This document shows positions 1-10,665 of a stretch of 64,000 bases of DNA, piece after piece. The DNA comes from Thysanoteuthis rhombus. Taxonomy: Eukaryota; Mollusca; Cephalopoda; Oegopsida; Thysanoteuthidae. The DNA lies in contig OY735215.1 in NCBI GenBank assembly GCA_963457665.1, positions 36,675,520 to 36,739,519 on the forward strand, in the 5' to 3' direction. The notes under the pieces were generated by a model that made no database searches, was not told where the DNA came from, and was given only the letters and a program-made list of their open reading frames with translations. How positions within the stretch are numbered: the first letter of the stretch is position 1; each line of letters begins with the position of its first letter. A program made the position numbers and the translations under genes.

Positions 1-90
<90 letters not shown>

Positions 91-186
91 GACAGAGATG
101 AACAGACAGATAGATAGACTGGTAGATGTAGAGAGGTAGATATGAACAGGATCGATCGATCGATAGATAGATAGATAGATAGATAA
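1..186. repeat. Compound microsatellite (TA, GA, GACA, GATA)
   Basis: The window opens in a run of TA (1-18), then GA (19-54), then GACA (to about 90), then interrupted GATA/GATC units to about 186. The array probably began left of the window. No coding content. Confidence 0.97.
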
Positions 187-972
187 GAGCAGACGTCACA
201 GATGTTGGGTGGATGAGGAAGACTGTGTAACGCCAATTCCAACCGGTTTTTTTATGTATATTTTATTACTTTTCTTCTCCTATTCCCTGCAAACATCTCA
301 TCCACGCAGCTTGAAAATCGACCCAATCGTTCACATTAATTGGATCCTTAGACTCGAGATGGTGTTTTAAACTGTAGATTTGAGGAACTAGTTATCTCAT
401 TGTAACCACTGGGCCATCTCGCGGGAACTTGAACATGTTGAGATAAATAGCATGTGACTTAATAGCAGTAAATAGTTCACATAACACTGCGCCCAGCACC
501 CGAAATCTGATATTTTGACGCAATAGTGGCTGTTTGAGTAGGATAGTAACAAAGGCAATTATAGGTGTTTATATAGAGGAAGCTACTGAGATCACTTGGG
601 GACAGGATCTTTCAGATAACAATAACCAGCTGATGCCGTTAAGTGAGTGATATATAAGTAGTGAGAGAAAGAGAGAGGGAGAGGGAGTTACTGTGGACAC
701 TTTGGTCTCTTAGATAACAATAACTGTCCGATAACAATAACCGAATGAAATGTATAAAGAAAGATGCTTACTGTGATCACTTTAGTTGAATTTTTTTTGA
801 ATGACTGATTTTGATAACAATAAGCTTTTGGTAACATTAGCTGTGATTATAATAAGCGACTTCCTCTGCATTGAGTCTAATAAAAGGGATATGAGTGGTT
901 TAAAGATTGCATCGTGCAGGTCAGCTTTGAAAATCACCATTCTAAACACAGCTTTCACGAAGCTTTACTTCG
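187..972. other. Non-coding, no recognised feature
   Basis: AT-rich DNA. The only structure seen is the phrase 'gataacaataac' recurring near 615, 712 and 730, and a short GA-rich patch at 665-688. The 68-codon frame at 801 has no recognisable domain and is taken as chance. Confidence 0.6.
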
Positions 973-1066
973 CCTGGCAGAAGGCTGTAAGGATGGGGTT
1001 CCAGTGAGGCTTGAACTCACTGTAATAGTAATGATCTGCTAGAGACTGCCTTGCTGTTCATCATGG
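973..1066 (-). mobile_element. tRNA-derived SINE fragment (SINE-1 family)
   Basis: Read on the minus strand it carries a B-box-like T arm (cagtgagttcaagcctcac) and, about 50 bases before it, a weak A box. The same arrangement recurs at 16.5, 20.3, 32.6 and 48.1 kb, which defines the family. This copy is degraded and lacks the usual 3' tail, whose marker is the phrase aaactaagct. Confidence 0.6.
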
Positions 1067-2013
1067 CTTTACAGCAAAGCTAATGATTTCACTTGAGAAA
1101 AGCATCGTGGTTAATTTTACTATAGAAGCACACTGGAAATCAAGAAAACGTGGATTGTCAATGGTCAGGAATTAATGAAAGTAGATAGAACAGATAGAGG
1201 CTAATAATGAGATGAATAAAAATTATTTATGCATTCGAAATGTCACCTTTATTTATGTTTTTTTATTTTATTCTCAGTTTCCTACCAACTCTCTGTCTAT
1301 TCTTTTTTATATTTATCCACCTTCCCATCAGGGCACGGGGTCGGGGATTTATATGGGACCCACACGCGTACATTTGAGTCATCTTGGCACTCCTCTTTGC
1401 GATACCTCGGGCATTTGGGGCTGACCTTGACGCTACCATTTTCAGTTTAATGGGGAGGTGTAACCTGGAGAGAGGACCACCTGGAACTAGGCATTATACT
1501 CTTGGGAGCCGAGGGAAAACTTGCAGCAGGTAAGTTTTTCTTCGTGTACGTCTAGATCTACCATTCTCGTCTCATCATCCTCTTATTTTAGAAAAAAAAA
1601 CTGGTGATTTGCACTTTTATATGCAACAAATAAACAAGTACGAAAAAAAGACGAGCGGTAATTTGAGAGCCTTTCGATAAACAACTTTGGGAGTGTTGCT
1701 AGCAGGTGCATCAGTCTTCTTATTTACCCGAGCCTGCACGAGAACAGAGTGTGGCACATGGTCAGTTTAATGCAGGGGTACCACACACGAGAACGTGTGG
1801 GTAGGATGACTCAAAAATCACTTTAGTCCTTGCAGCTATTGCCACGATGACAGAAGAGCACTGGTCTTGAAGTCTCAGCGTGAATCCCTTGAACTTGACT
1901 ACACAGTGTAGTACAATGCCTCATGAGCTAAAACCCCAATCGCCATGGCACAACATTTGCGTCCATCCGGTGCGTCAGACTCAAGATGTGTTTGAGACTT
2001 TTTTCAGTCTCTT
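1067..2013. other. Non-coding; isolated splice-donor-like site
   Basis: No homology recognised. A good donor-like string (cagcag|gtaagt) occurs near 1524-1535 downstream of short frames at 1212-1450, but those frames have no recognisable domain, so an exon is not claimed. Confidence 0.5.
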
Positions 2014-2112
2014 GGCTGCTACAATTGGTGAATTGGTTCCCGCCTAATCATCAAAGGTGAGCATCGACCAGCCTGTTCAGTACTTGGATAGGTGACCATC
2101 AGGGTTGCCATT
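2014..2112 (+). repeat. Degenerate 5S rRNA-like sequence
   Basis: The order of phrases ttggctgctacaat, tggttcccgcctaatcatc, aaggtgagcatcgacc, gcctgttcagtacttgg and ataggtgacc follows the body of 5S rRNA, with a well-kept C-box-like portion (tacttggataggtgacc). Many substitutions show it is not a functional 5S gene. It is the most decayed of three such copies in the window. Confidence 0.65.
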
Positions 2113-3148
2113 TGTTAATGTTTTTTGTTGTTGTTGTTTTATTCTATTTTATTTTTTGTTTTTTTTGTTTCTTTCAAGACCAAATTTGTGGGAATTCGGT
2201 ACTGTACAAAGCTCTTTGGTTCTGAAAATAAAAATTTGGTACTGAAGGGAAATCTTACAAATGATAACAATCCTTTAGACACAAATGATATGAAATAACA
2301 TAAATACGCATGAAAGGATACATAATGTGTATTTTAATCCATTTTCCTGTCTGCTAAGTCTGGTGATGAGTGTCAAGTTATCTGATTATTTTATTTATTA
2401 TATCTGAAGCTACTTAATTTGGTCACAAGACTAGACAAATTTCGTCTTTTACGTCAAAAGATATTGTGGCTAGTAAGGAACACTGGGTAATGTGAGCAAT
2501 CTGAGTCCTAGGCTGATCATTTCCAGACTCCCCAGAGAGAGGACATTCCAGACCAGCCGTTCCGAATCTTTGGTCCACGGAGCCCGGAATAGGGGTACAG
2601 AGGGTATTAATAGGGGACCCTGAGTTTGTTGAGTTAGGCAGAACATGCAAAATCGGCTTCTACTCAACAAAAATACGCACTTGACAACAGCAACTACATA
2701 TAACAAAAATGCATTAACAGTTGCTTTCGTTTCTCACGTTTTTAAAAGTATATCTGGTGTAATTGATATAAGGATTCTAATCAAACCCTTGAGAGGAGGA
2801 CAAGCAAAACGACGAGAAAGGTTAAGCATCTGAGTCATTAAAAAAAAATACAAATCCTTGAAAGAGTAATTGTGTTGGCTGGGACGATTCAATTTTTTTT
2901 TTACAAGAAAGATTGTTTTTTCGTTTCTATTATACAGCATATTCTAAACATATCATGTCGTTGTTTGTTCAATATGATTGATGTTATCTACCGAGACATC
3001 TATGAATGTGAGTGTTTATGTGAGCATATATGTGTGATTCCTGATTTTGGTTTGTGCCAAAGTTATCCTTGTACAAATAATATCTGTCTACATACCTACA
3101 ACCCCTCTCTCCTCATCTCTCCCCCCTCTGTAAGTATGTGTGTGCGCA
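2113..3148. other. Non-coding, T-rich tracts
   Basis: Begins with a T-rich stretch (2116-2170) and continues with unremarkable sequence. Overlapping frames on both strands at 2423-2940 lack recognisable motifs, and their overlap argues against coding. Confidence 0.5.
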
Positions 3149-3158
3149 GAGAGAGAGA

Positions 3159-3196
<38 letters not shown>
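3149..3196. repeat. GA microsatellite
   Basis: Nearly pure GA run ending in a G tract. It produces the Arg-Glu repeats in the overlapping frames at 2872-3433, which are therefore artefacts. Confidence 0.95.
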
Positions 3197-3304
3197 AGTT
3201 TGTTTCAATTGTTTGTACTCTTACATTTCTTCAGCTCCAAAGTACACACTCCCTCTAGTTTAGACGAAATTCCTTTGTTGGTGGACTGCCTACTCAATTC
3301 GTTC

Positions 3305-3490
3305 TTATTTTTTTCAGGGCTTCTATCTTTGCCTTGTTTTTACAGGGTTTCTATCTTTCCCTTATTTTTTCAGGGTTTGTATACTTCCCTTATTTTTCCA
3401 GGGCTCATATCTCGCTTATTTTTCCAGGGCTGATGTCTCTGCGTATTTTTCTAGGGCTAATATCTCTGGTTATTTTTTCAGGTCTTATAT
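3305..3490 (+). repeat. 28-bp minisatellite, seven units
   Basis: The phrase cagggct/cagggtt (one unit has ctaggg, the last caggtc) occurs at 3315, 3343, 3371, 3399, 3425, 3451 and 3479, so the spacing is 26-28 bases. Each unit is a pyrimidine run followed by TTTTTCAGGG, then TATCT. It has the form of a repeated 3' splice acceptor. The overlapping frames (3140-3528) are repeat artefacts. Confidence 0.9.
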
Positions 3491-4439
3491 CAACATTCAT
3501 CTCTCATCAAATAGTAACTAGCTATTAATGTAAACGGGATTAAAGATTAAGGGGTGGGTACAGTATACATTGTAATGGTCAAATAACACAGCTGAATGAA
3601 TGAACAATGAGTGAAATTAATGAGTAAAATAAAGAGGAAAATAGAGAGAAAAGTATGGCAACTTTAGGTCTACTTAGCCAGTTCAATTTCATCTTTCATC
3701 AACTTGCAAGGGGATTCTTATAACAGTCGAAAAAAGTTTCTTCATTTCTCACCTTACAGAATTAATCGGTCACCCAAACTTGAGCAGCAAGAATTTATCA
3801 CCAGGAAATATTTATTTTTTCAAAAAGTGAAAAATATGACACATGGTAAAAAAAAATGAGTGGGTATTTGGGGCTGGTCTCCACTTTCCTATCTTTATCT
3901 TTGCTAGTCTCATGTACTGACCCAATGTCACTTTATTATTTCATTCGCTAAACAACACATTTTTTTTTATTTCCTCCACACTGCATTCACCACAGTACTG
4001 GACTCTCTCTATGATGAACCTATCTAATGCCATACTTACAAATGTTTGGCGGAGGGGGTGAAAACATGATGGATATATTTAATTTTTAAAAAAAAACGAT
4101 GATCGATATATATTTTCAAAAGGAGGTTAGTATGTGACCCCAAACGAAGGTCTAATATGGCAGAACATAAAGTTAACCGGACGAAAACTGGATATTGGCA
4201 AAAAAAATTGAAAATTCCGACTATACCTTCTGTCATCTATGGGGGGGGGGGGTAACCGAAACAAAAAAACAAAAAGGGGACTGATGTTCATTTTCTGCCT
4301 AGCTGAGAAACAGTTGGCAACTCAAAGAAGGGACAAACCTATTCTACCCTAACATGGGCTGGGCTGACAAGTCTCTTCTAGTTCCTCAAAATTCTTGTCA
4401 CTTAACCAGTAACTTCAAAGATGCCACTCTAGTTTAGCA
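3491..4439. other. Non-coding, no recognised feature
   Basis: AT-rich with short homopolymers (a G run at 4241-4251, several A and T runs). Nothing recognised. Confidence 0.5.
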
Positions 4440-4559
4440 GCTCTCGCTGTGCACAGTCGAGCAACTCTCACCCACCTTCCGTTGAATTCCGACCCAGGGA
4501 GCCTTTCCCTTGCAACCCCGATCTTAACCTTAAGCTGACGGTGCTGGTAACAAGAGCAA

Positions 4560-5577
4560 AAAAACGTGCACCGACGATGCGAACCAAATAGCCCTCAATT
4601 TGCTCGCACAACGGATTTACTACACTGCAGCGAAAGAAGACGTCCTCGATAGACTCCTCTATATCACCACAGCGTATGCACTCTGGTGAATCCACCAGTC
4701 CCGCTGCAAAAGACCGTTTGCTGACCCAGAGAGCATTCCGAATAACTAGCTAGGTGAGGGGCGCTTCGCTGTTATTGAAGCACCTCAACCCGGGCGTTCA
4801 AGGCCAGATCAAGCGACTCTCTCCCCTCAACCATTTCGTCTCGGACGGACCCCCTTACTATTATCTGACATAATGCCTTTCTCGGCAACGGTCGGGTTTC
4901 AGAGAGGCCTCCTCCACCTGTGAGAAGATCTTCAGAGCGTGCCGACATTCTCCATAGAAAGAGTATTCAGCCCGGGGCACACGATAGGCCTCACCCCGTC
5001 GAAATGCACGTTTCTCAAGGATGGGAAAGCCTTCCTGGCGTCTTCCTTCCAGAATTCGCCGTTCTCCTCTTCTTGCCTACACATCCGACCCAGGAAAGAC
5101 AAGTGCAAGGTATGTTGCCAAACTTGGATGTTCGGCATCCCTAGGCCGCCCTCCGCAGGTTGGAGTTGATAAATCTTGCGAGATACCATAGGCTTCCTGC
5201 GAGTCTGAACAGGGCGCACTCCACTTTTAGTTGGTCGGTACACGGAAGAGGGAGCACTGAGAGTTGATAAAGGATGAAGGGGTATATGTGCGAAACACAC
5301 ACGTAGGTCCTACCCTTAAAGGAGAGTTTCCTTCGAATTCACAGAATAACTGCTTTCTCTACCTTCTCTAGCACCTCTGACCAATTTTTCTCCAGCTAGA
5401 GGTCGGGACCGAACCAGACGCCGAGTATCTTGCACAGCCTCTCCGTCCAGTCAAAGAGACCAGGGAGAGGGCAACCTCTCCACGAGTCCAGCAACAAGCC
5501 CTCGGACTTGTCACAGTTGGTTTTGGCTCCTGTCACCGTCTCATATCTTTGGATTTCTATGTTGACTTCCCTAATCT
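4560..5577 (-). pseudogene. LINE post-RT region and Cys-rich C-terminus
   Basis: Directly after the RT break the minus strand reads a Tx1-like post-RT segment containing KSEGLLLDSWRGCPLPG and ILGVWFGPDL, then stops and frame changes. The frame at 5300-4932 continues with GGLGMPNIQVWQ and FPSLRN, as expected for the connector. Near 4700-4640 a Cys/His-like cluster (CIRCGDIEESIEDVFFRC) matches the usual LINE C-terminus. At least four disruptions are needed to read through. Confidence 0.8.
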
Positions 5578-5890
5578 CAGCGATTAGACAAGATGTTGGC
5601 CAAAATCTTTAACACTGTATTGAGCAGAGTTATGGGCCTGAATTTATTTATCCCGTCCCCTAAATTGTTGTCCTTGCGTAGCAATTTCACCACTCCTCTG
5701 GTAAAGTGACGGGGTATACTCCCCTGCTTTAACCAGTGGTTAAAGATCAATGCCAGCAAATGAATAAAAATGGGCAACAGCCTCAAATACACTTCGTACG
5801 GCAGGCCATCGATTCCCGGGGTTTTCTCCTTCTCCACGCTCTTTAACGCTTCCTGGACTTCATCCTCTGTTATGGGCCCTCGCACCTAGT
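5577..5890 (-). pseudogene. LINE reverse transcriptase, N-terminal part
   Basis: Minus-strand frame with early RT blocks of non-LTR elements: a TPGIDGLPYEVY finger motif, then KLLRKDNN and FRPITLLNTVLKI. The frame stops directly after NILSNR, where the catalytic palm (the F/Y-ADD box and its neighbours) should follow. What follows instead is a post-RT segment, so about 150 codons including the active site are missing. The LINE could not transpose itself. Confidence 0.85.
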
Positions 5891-6309
5891 TGATTCAGTC
5901 GCCTCAAGGCGAGGGAAGTCAGCTAAATAGGTGTAAAACTGAGCCGAACTCAGACCAGACTCCCTGGTGAAAAGCTACTGGAAATTGGCTCGAAATACCT
6001 CGCACATACATTCGTCTGTGGACGCAAGTCGTCTGTCCGGTGACGTGACACTGGAGATATGCCGACTTGACGCACTCTGAATTTCTTCTGCTCGCAGTTC
6101 AGCAGCCATGTTCGTTTAATTTTGTTCTAACTACCAGCGCTTGGCCCGTCTTGACAAGCAAGAGTCCTCTTCACTAGAGTCCTCTCTATCCAAAGCCCAC
6201 TCTATTATGGATTCTAATGTGTTTTGTGCCGCTAATCTCTCTAAATTGAGTCTTCTGCTAAATTCGGCAGCAAAAGACCTAATCTTATTTTTCAGGTGCC
6301 TCCTGAATT

Positions 6310-6630
6310 TATTTCGTTAGATGGCCCCCGTCAATTCCCGCTGGATTATTTGTGTTAGCTGGTCCAGAAAATCCTCTACATCCATTAGGGATGTGTTGAA
6401 TTTCCAGTAACCAGGTTTGAAGGGCTTCGATGTACCTAAATTCATTCGGACCCTCACTAATCTATGATCCGAATAAAGGACGCTGTGAAAACTTGGACAT
6501 TCCAACAGCTTTAGGTCGACTCTCCTAACGAAAACACGATCGATGGAACTGGAATGTTGCACCGTAATCAGGGTGCCACTACGAGTCCAAGTCCATACTA
6601 TTTCATGGGGATGTTCATTCAGTTCATTTT
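6310..6630 (-). pseudogene. LINE endonuclease, C-terminal fragment
   Basis: Encodes the last part of an APE-like endonuclease on the minus strand. The SSIDRVFVRRVD and YSDHRLVRVRM stretches contain the terminal SDH motif, whose His is catalytic in this family. It is followed by a PGYWKFNTSLMD segment typical of the linker between endonuclease and RT in Tx1-like elements. The N-terminal two thirds of the domain (the DFN motif and upstream) are absent; the DNA beyond 6640 is pyrimidine-rich and unrelated. The longest open stretch starts at a chance Met at 6562. Confidence 0.8.
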
Positions 6631-7059
6631 TCCTTTTCTAATTTTTCTTTTTTTGCTTGTTTGATTTTTCATTTTCTATTTTTACTTTTTCTTTTTTTTT
6701 CATTTTCTCATTTTTTTCCAGCTCTTAGTTAAAGTCCACAGACAGCGAATTTTGCAAAGTTAAACACTTAATAATTAAGGGAGAGGTGTGCTCGAGCATG
6801 AATTACCCGTCTGGCTGAACAAAAATTTATAAAATTCCCTAGACATGATAATTCCACAGCACAGAGCTTAACCCCATTATAGATGCATATAGACTAAAAT
6901 AGGATGTACTCTGGGTTGACTCACCCAGGTAGACTGCGTGAATAACAGAAAAAAAATCCTATATACCTTAATTCATACCTTTACAGATCTTTTACTCCAA
7001 ATTCTTATCGTCTAATCTCTACCCTGTACAGAGCTACGTACACCCAGACCAGTCTGCTT
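6631..7059. other. Pyrimidine-rich spacer between two LINEs
   Basis: The stretch 6625-6720 is almost pure T/C with short A interruptions; the rest is unremarkable. The two LINEs on either side point away from each other, so this may contain the 5' flank of the RTE-like element. Confidence 0.5.
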
Positions 7060-7106
7060 ACCCACCAGGAGCAAATAGAGAGGGTGTTGAGAGCTGGTGG
7101 AGATCT

Positions 7107-7460
7107 ATGGCCACTCCGAACGACACCAGCAGTGATCAATCCACCAGATCCCCTGCCATCACGTCATTGGCCAGTGTGGCAGGGCATGGCCCAACACTCC
7201 CCATGGATCGCACAGTGAAAATTATACCGACCATTCCTGCTGAGTCCTCGATCTCAAAAGGCCCAACCACATCACTCACTTTGGGTGTGGGGGATGTGCT
7301 CAAACTGCAACTACCCAAACACTACACCAGGAGAACGCCCGTTCCTGCCGGGCCACCGGTCACAAAAGGCCCAGCTGCATCTCTTGCCTTGGGTGGGAGT
7401 GATGCGTCCCAACAACGACCACCCAAACAAAACCCAAACAAAATCCATAAACCCAAATAA
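7107..7460 (+). CDS. Pro-rich 117-aa frame at LINE 5' end, possible ORF1 relic
   Basis: An open frame directly upstream of the endonuclease. It is rich in Pro, Thr and Ser with a basic C-terminus (PPKQNPNKIHKPK) and no known domain. It contains an imperfect internal duplication: a module from about 7229 to 7316 (wording like SISKGPTTSLTLGVGD) recurs at about 7330-7430 (VTKGPAASLALGGSD). This could be a short ORF1 of the RTE-like element or unrelated DNA. No function can be assigned. Confidence 0.4.
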   Translation: MATPNDTSSDQSTRSPAITSLASVAGHGPTLPMDRTVKIIPTIPAESSISKGPTTSLTLGVGDVLKLQLPKHYTRRTPVPAGPPVTKGPAASLALGGSDASQQRPPKQNPNKIHKPK

Positions 7461-7496
7461 AACCCAAAAACCCTCAATAAGAATTATCAATTAAAA

Positions 7497-8272
7497 CTCG
7501 CCATCACATAAAATTCGGAAGAGAGGAGGTGAAAGAAAGTGGAGTAGGCATTTTCATCAATAAAGACCTCAAAGACAATGTGGTAGGCTTTAAATCTATC
7601 TCAGACCGCATAGCTAGTGTCACCATAAACTCTCAAAGAGGTACAAGCTAAATGTCATCCAAGTCTACACTCCCACTTTGCAATCGACCAGAGAAGAAAT
7701 AAACACCTTCTATGATGACTTGAACTCCCTCTTACTAGATAGCAAAAGATCATCATGGGAGATTTCAACGCCCAAGTTGGACAAGGAAACGAACGCTGCG
7801 TCGGAGAATTCGGATGCAAAAGACGGAACGAGGGAGATGAAGATCTGATAAATTTTGCAACTGTAGTCGACTTGAAAATCATGAATACATTCTTCAAAAA
7901 GAAACCCAATAGAAAATGGACTTGGAAGAGCCCCAACTATGAAAACAAAAACGAAACAGACTACATTTAATGGACAAGAACCACACTATCAAATACATTC
8001 AAATTCTAAACCAAGTAAATGTAGGAAGCGACCATAGAATGATAACATGTAAGATGCAAATAAACACCTATAAAGAACGCAGGAAAATGTTCCACACCAG
8101 ACCGCAGCCACTAAACATACCAAATAAACTCACCCCAGCCTTCAAGCTAGAATTGAAAAACAGATTTGATACCCTTACCGACGAAAACGACACCAACGTT
8201 AACGAACTCCACGGCAAAATAACAACCTCTCTATTAGAAGCGGCCAGAAAACCAACCACGAGAACAGGATGG
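7497..8272 (+). pseudogene. RTE-like endonuclease domain, frameshifted
   Basis: Three successive frames cover most of an APE-type endonuclease. The first (7500-7648) has GVGIFINKDLKDNVVGF, the second LNVIQVYTPT (7650-7680), and the third, starting at 7755, the metal/catalytic MGDFNAQVG motif followed by NRKWTWKSP. After another break (7968), VGSDHRMI supplies the terminal SDH motif. The N-terminal catalytic Asn/Glu region is not seen. The break at about 8265-8272 jumps straight into the middle of the RT. Confidence 0.87.
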
Positions 8273-9372
8273 ATTTAGAAGAAGTTACTCGACCATGGAC
8301 CATCTTCATTCAACAAATCAGTTGAAAGAGAAGGCGGCAGAATACAAATTGCTACTCACTGTAGCATTTATAGATTTCAAAAAGGTATTCGACTATAAAA
8401 ATTCCTATGGTCATGAAGGCCATCACCCTCCAAGGTCTACACATTGTATACGTCAAATTACTGCGACATATATACAATCATAGAAACTCCTTTATCGGGC
8501 TACATAAGGACTCTGAACCCTTCCAGCTCCAAAAAGGAGTAAGACAAGGTGATACCAGCTCACCCAAACTCTTTACAGCCTGCCTCAAGATGATCTTCCG
8601 AAACATGTGCTGGGAAAATGGAAGAATCAAAATAGACGGCGAATATCTGAGCAACCTTTGATTTGGAGACGACATCGTCCTTTTCGTAGAGAACCTACAC
8701 GACCTCCAAATAACGCTAAATGAACTAAACGAAAAAAGCAAAAATGTCAGCCAACACATGAAATTCAGAAAAACGAGAATCATGTGCAACAATCACATTG
8801 AGAATAAGAACATAACTGTCAAGATTGAAGATGCAAAACTCGACAAGGTAGACCACTACATCTACCTAGGACAAAGAATCTCCATTAGATCCCCAAAAGA
8901 GGAGGAAATCATGCGAAGAATCACTCTAGGATGGCAAACCTTCAGCAGAGCAAGCTCTACTCTCAAAAACCAGACAATCCCAATCATCCTTAAAAGAGTA
9001 TACAACCAATGCATTCTCCCGATAGTCACTTATGGAGCTGAAACGTGGAACGTAACCAAGAGACAAACCTGCAAACTGAGAAGCATGCAACGTGTGCATG
9101 AGAGAATCATGGAGATCACAAGACAGCACAGTATATCAGGAAGAAAATAGGAGCCCAAATGGCAATGGGCAGGTCATGTTGCAAAAATGAAAGACAACCG
9201 ATGGACATTACGTCTCACAATATGGATCCCCATAGATCGCACGAGAAACCGAGGCCGACAGAGTACAAGATGGAGAGATGAACAAGACAAATCCAGAAAA
9301 TACAGGCTCTGCGACGCCCATGATAGAAAAGTTTGGTGAATCCTAGGGAAGGTCTATGTCCAACGACGGACC
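8266..9372 (+). pseudogene. RTE-like reverse transcriptase and C-terminal tail
   Basis: Starts abruptly at GFRRSYSTMDHLHSTNQ, so RT blocks 0-2 are missing. Then come block A (FIDFKKVFD, 8368-8394), block B (KGVRQGDTSSPKLF, about 8533-8575) and block C as FGDD rather than FADD, with a stop codon directly before it (8659-8661). The frame at 8758-9150 carries the tail with YLGQRIS and YGAETWNVTKRQ. The last segment (9165-9372) contains a frame-changed WQWAGHV block and the VYVQRRTLK end. No intact protein is possible. Confidence 0.87.
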
Positions 9373-9400
9373 TTAAAAGAATGATCATCATCATCATCAA

Positions 9401-10019
9401 TGCAAACATGATTATAATCGCGCGTGTAGTCCACGAAGTATCGGTCTTCGTCATTCTATGCTGATGTTTACTAAGCTTAGCATAATATGGCACATGATTG
9501 AGTGTGGAAGGTGATGGTAGAAAGATACTGGTGCGACATATTTTCTTTCAAATGGGAAGAGTCTGCCTGCCCATCGTGAAAATTGGCATTTAAAACCCCG
9601 AATTTGCATCGGGGTTTATAGTCTCTAACCCTTCAAAAATGATCTTATTTAGGGGCACAAAGTCTTAATCGGACCAGCCTCTCTTCTCCATTAGTCTTCC
9701 CGTATTATCCTCTTCAATGCATGCAAACTTTTTCCAAGATCCCTGAAAAAACCTGGGCTCCATTGGATCTCCATTTCCGGGTACGATATACCCTCTGCAT
9801 TTTCAGTGGTGACGCCGGTAGGAAATATTCAACATTGTCAGCCATGAGGCCTGTTTTTTCCCCATCTCATTCATTATCCATTGTATTCTTTTTTAATCGC
9901 TACCAAAACTTCGATGTTACTAAGATGAAATATTTCCAACTTCTTTTCCATCGATAATATTATGTCTCTATCGTGCGAGTAACTACCTATTCCAGCCTCT
10001 TCATATCTATCTATTTATA
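9401..10019. other. Non-coding; small perfect hairpin
   Basis: Mostly featureless. A perfect inverted repeat with 9-base arms (aaaccccga / tcggggttt at 9593-9601 and 9609-9617) and a 7-base loop stands out; its significance is unknown. Confidence 0.55.
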
Positions 10020-10170
10020 TATGTGTGTGTGTATACACAAATATGCACTTGTATATATGCACATATATATACATTTATATACATACACACATGTATGTAT
10101 ATACACATATATACACAAAAATATATATTCATGCATATATTCACACATATATAAACATATACACACGCAT

Positions 10171-10252
<82 letters not shown>
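10020..10252. repeat. TG/CA/TA compound microsatellite
   Basis: Irregular purine-pyrimidine alternation from 10020, a CA run near 10170-10184, then pure TA to 10252. Reading through it yields the artefactual Tyr-Ile frames in two phases. Confidence 0.97.
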
Positions 10253-10255
<3 letters not shown>

Positions 10256-10499
10256 ATACCAGGGATGCAGGCTTTCCCTTCCTTCAATTTTGATTTTATA
10301 GCTCTGAATTTAGAAAAACAAGAGACAGGTGCAACACATTTGCATTTTCCCTGGTACTATCAATTGATGATAAAGACTTCCTCCTAAATCCCATCTGTTA
10401 GTAATATAATAGCGGGAGTTGTCATCCAGTAAAATCATGAATCAGCACTAATACGCTACAGCATGGGGGTTTATAGGTACAGTTTGCCAACTCGAAGGA

Positions 10500-10665
10500 A
10501 AATTTCGCGATAAATCGACCTGGAAAAAGTTGTTAAAAAACGCTCTGAAAACACTACTAAAAAAAACTGGCTAAAATAGTGCGACATTTTTTAATTTCTC
10601 GCTGCCAAAACAAGAAACACACTAAATTTGCACGAAAAGCGTTAAACTGGCAACGCTGGTTAGGT
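10500..10665 (+). repeat. Dispersed repeat with gctaaa/ggcaac motifs
   Basis: Shares phrases (actactaaa, tctcgctgc/tctcgcgatgc, gcgttaaactggcaac) and the ending ggcaacgctgg with 11940-12063 (ggcaatactgg). I take the two as copies of one small unrecognised family. Confidence 0.5.

Larger units (their letters stand above)
4440..6630 (-). mobile_element. Decayed Tx1/L1-type LINE
   Basis: Minus-strand translation gives, in LINE order, the end of an APE-type endonuclease (6630-6310), the N-terminal part of the reverse transcriptase (5885-5577), the post-RT region (5577-4930) and a Cys-rich C-terminal segment (about 4700-4560). Internal stops and frame changes show it is dead. The order, the EGLLLDSWRG-type stretch after the RT and the Cys-His C-terminus match Tx1-like elements of the L1 group, as judged from family knowledge. 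It lies head-to-head with the RTE-like element at 7.1 kb. Confidence 0.85.
7060..9400 (+). mobile_element. RTE-like LINE, longest copy (copy A)
   Basis: Contains a short Pro-rich first frame, an APE-type endonuclease, a reverse transcriptase with blocks A, B and C, a long C-terminal tail and a terminal (ATC)n run at 9384-9399. The triplet-repeat end and the tail wording (YGAETWNVTKRQ, then a W-Q-W-A-G-H-V block and a VYVQRRTLK end) match endonuclease-reverse transcriptase genes of the RTE kind. Multiple frameshifts, a stop inside the C block and an RT deletion show it is inactive. Four shorter copies occur at 19.5, 22.5, 23.7 and 44.4 kb. Confidence 0.88.

Noticed and set aside
2872..3528. 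Overlapping frames of 64-128 codons with Arg-Glu and Phe/Leu repeats
   Set aside because: Explained by the GA microsatellite and the 28-bp minisatellite; repeats in several phases stay open by composition.
10025..10387. 106- and 120-codon Tyr/Ile-rich frames
   Set aside because: They are translations of a TA/CA microsatellite and appear in two phases at once.
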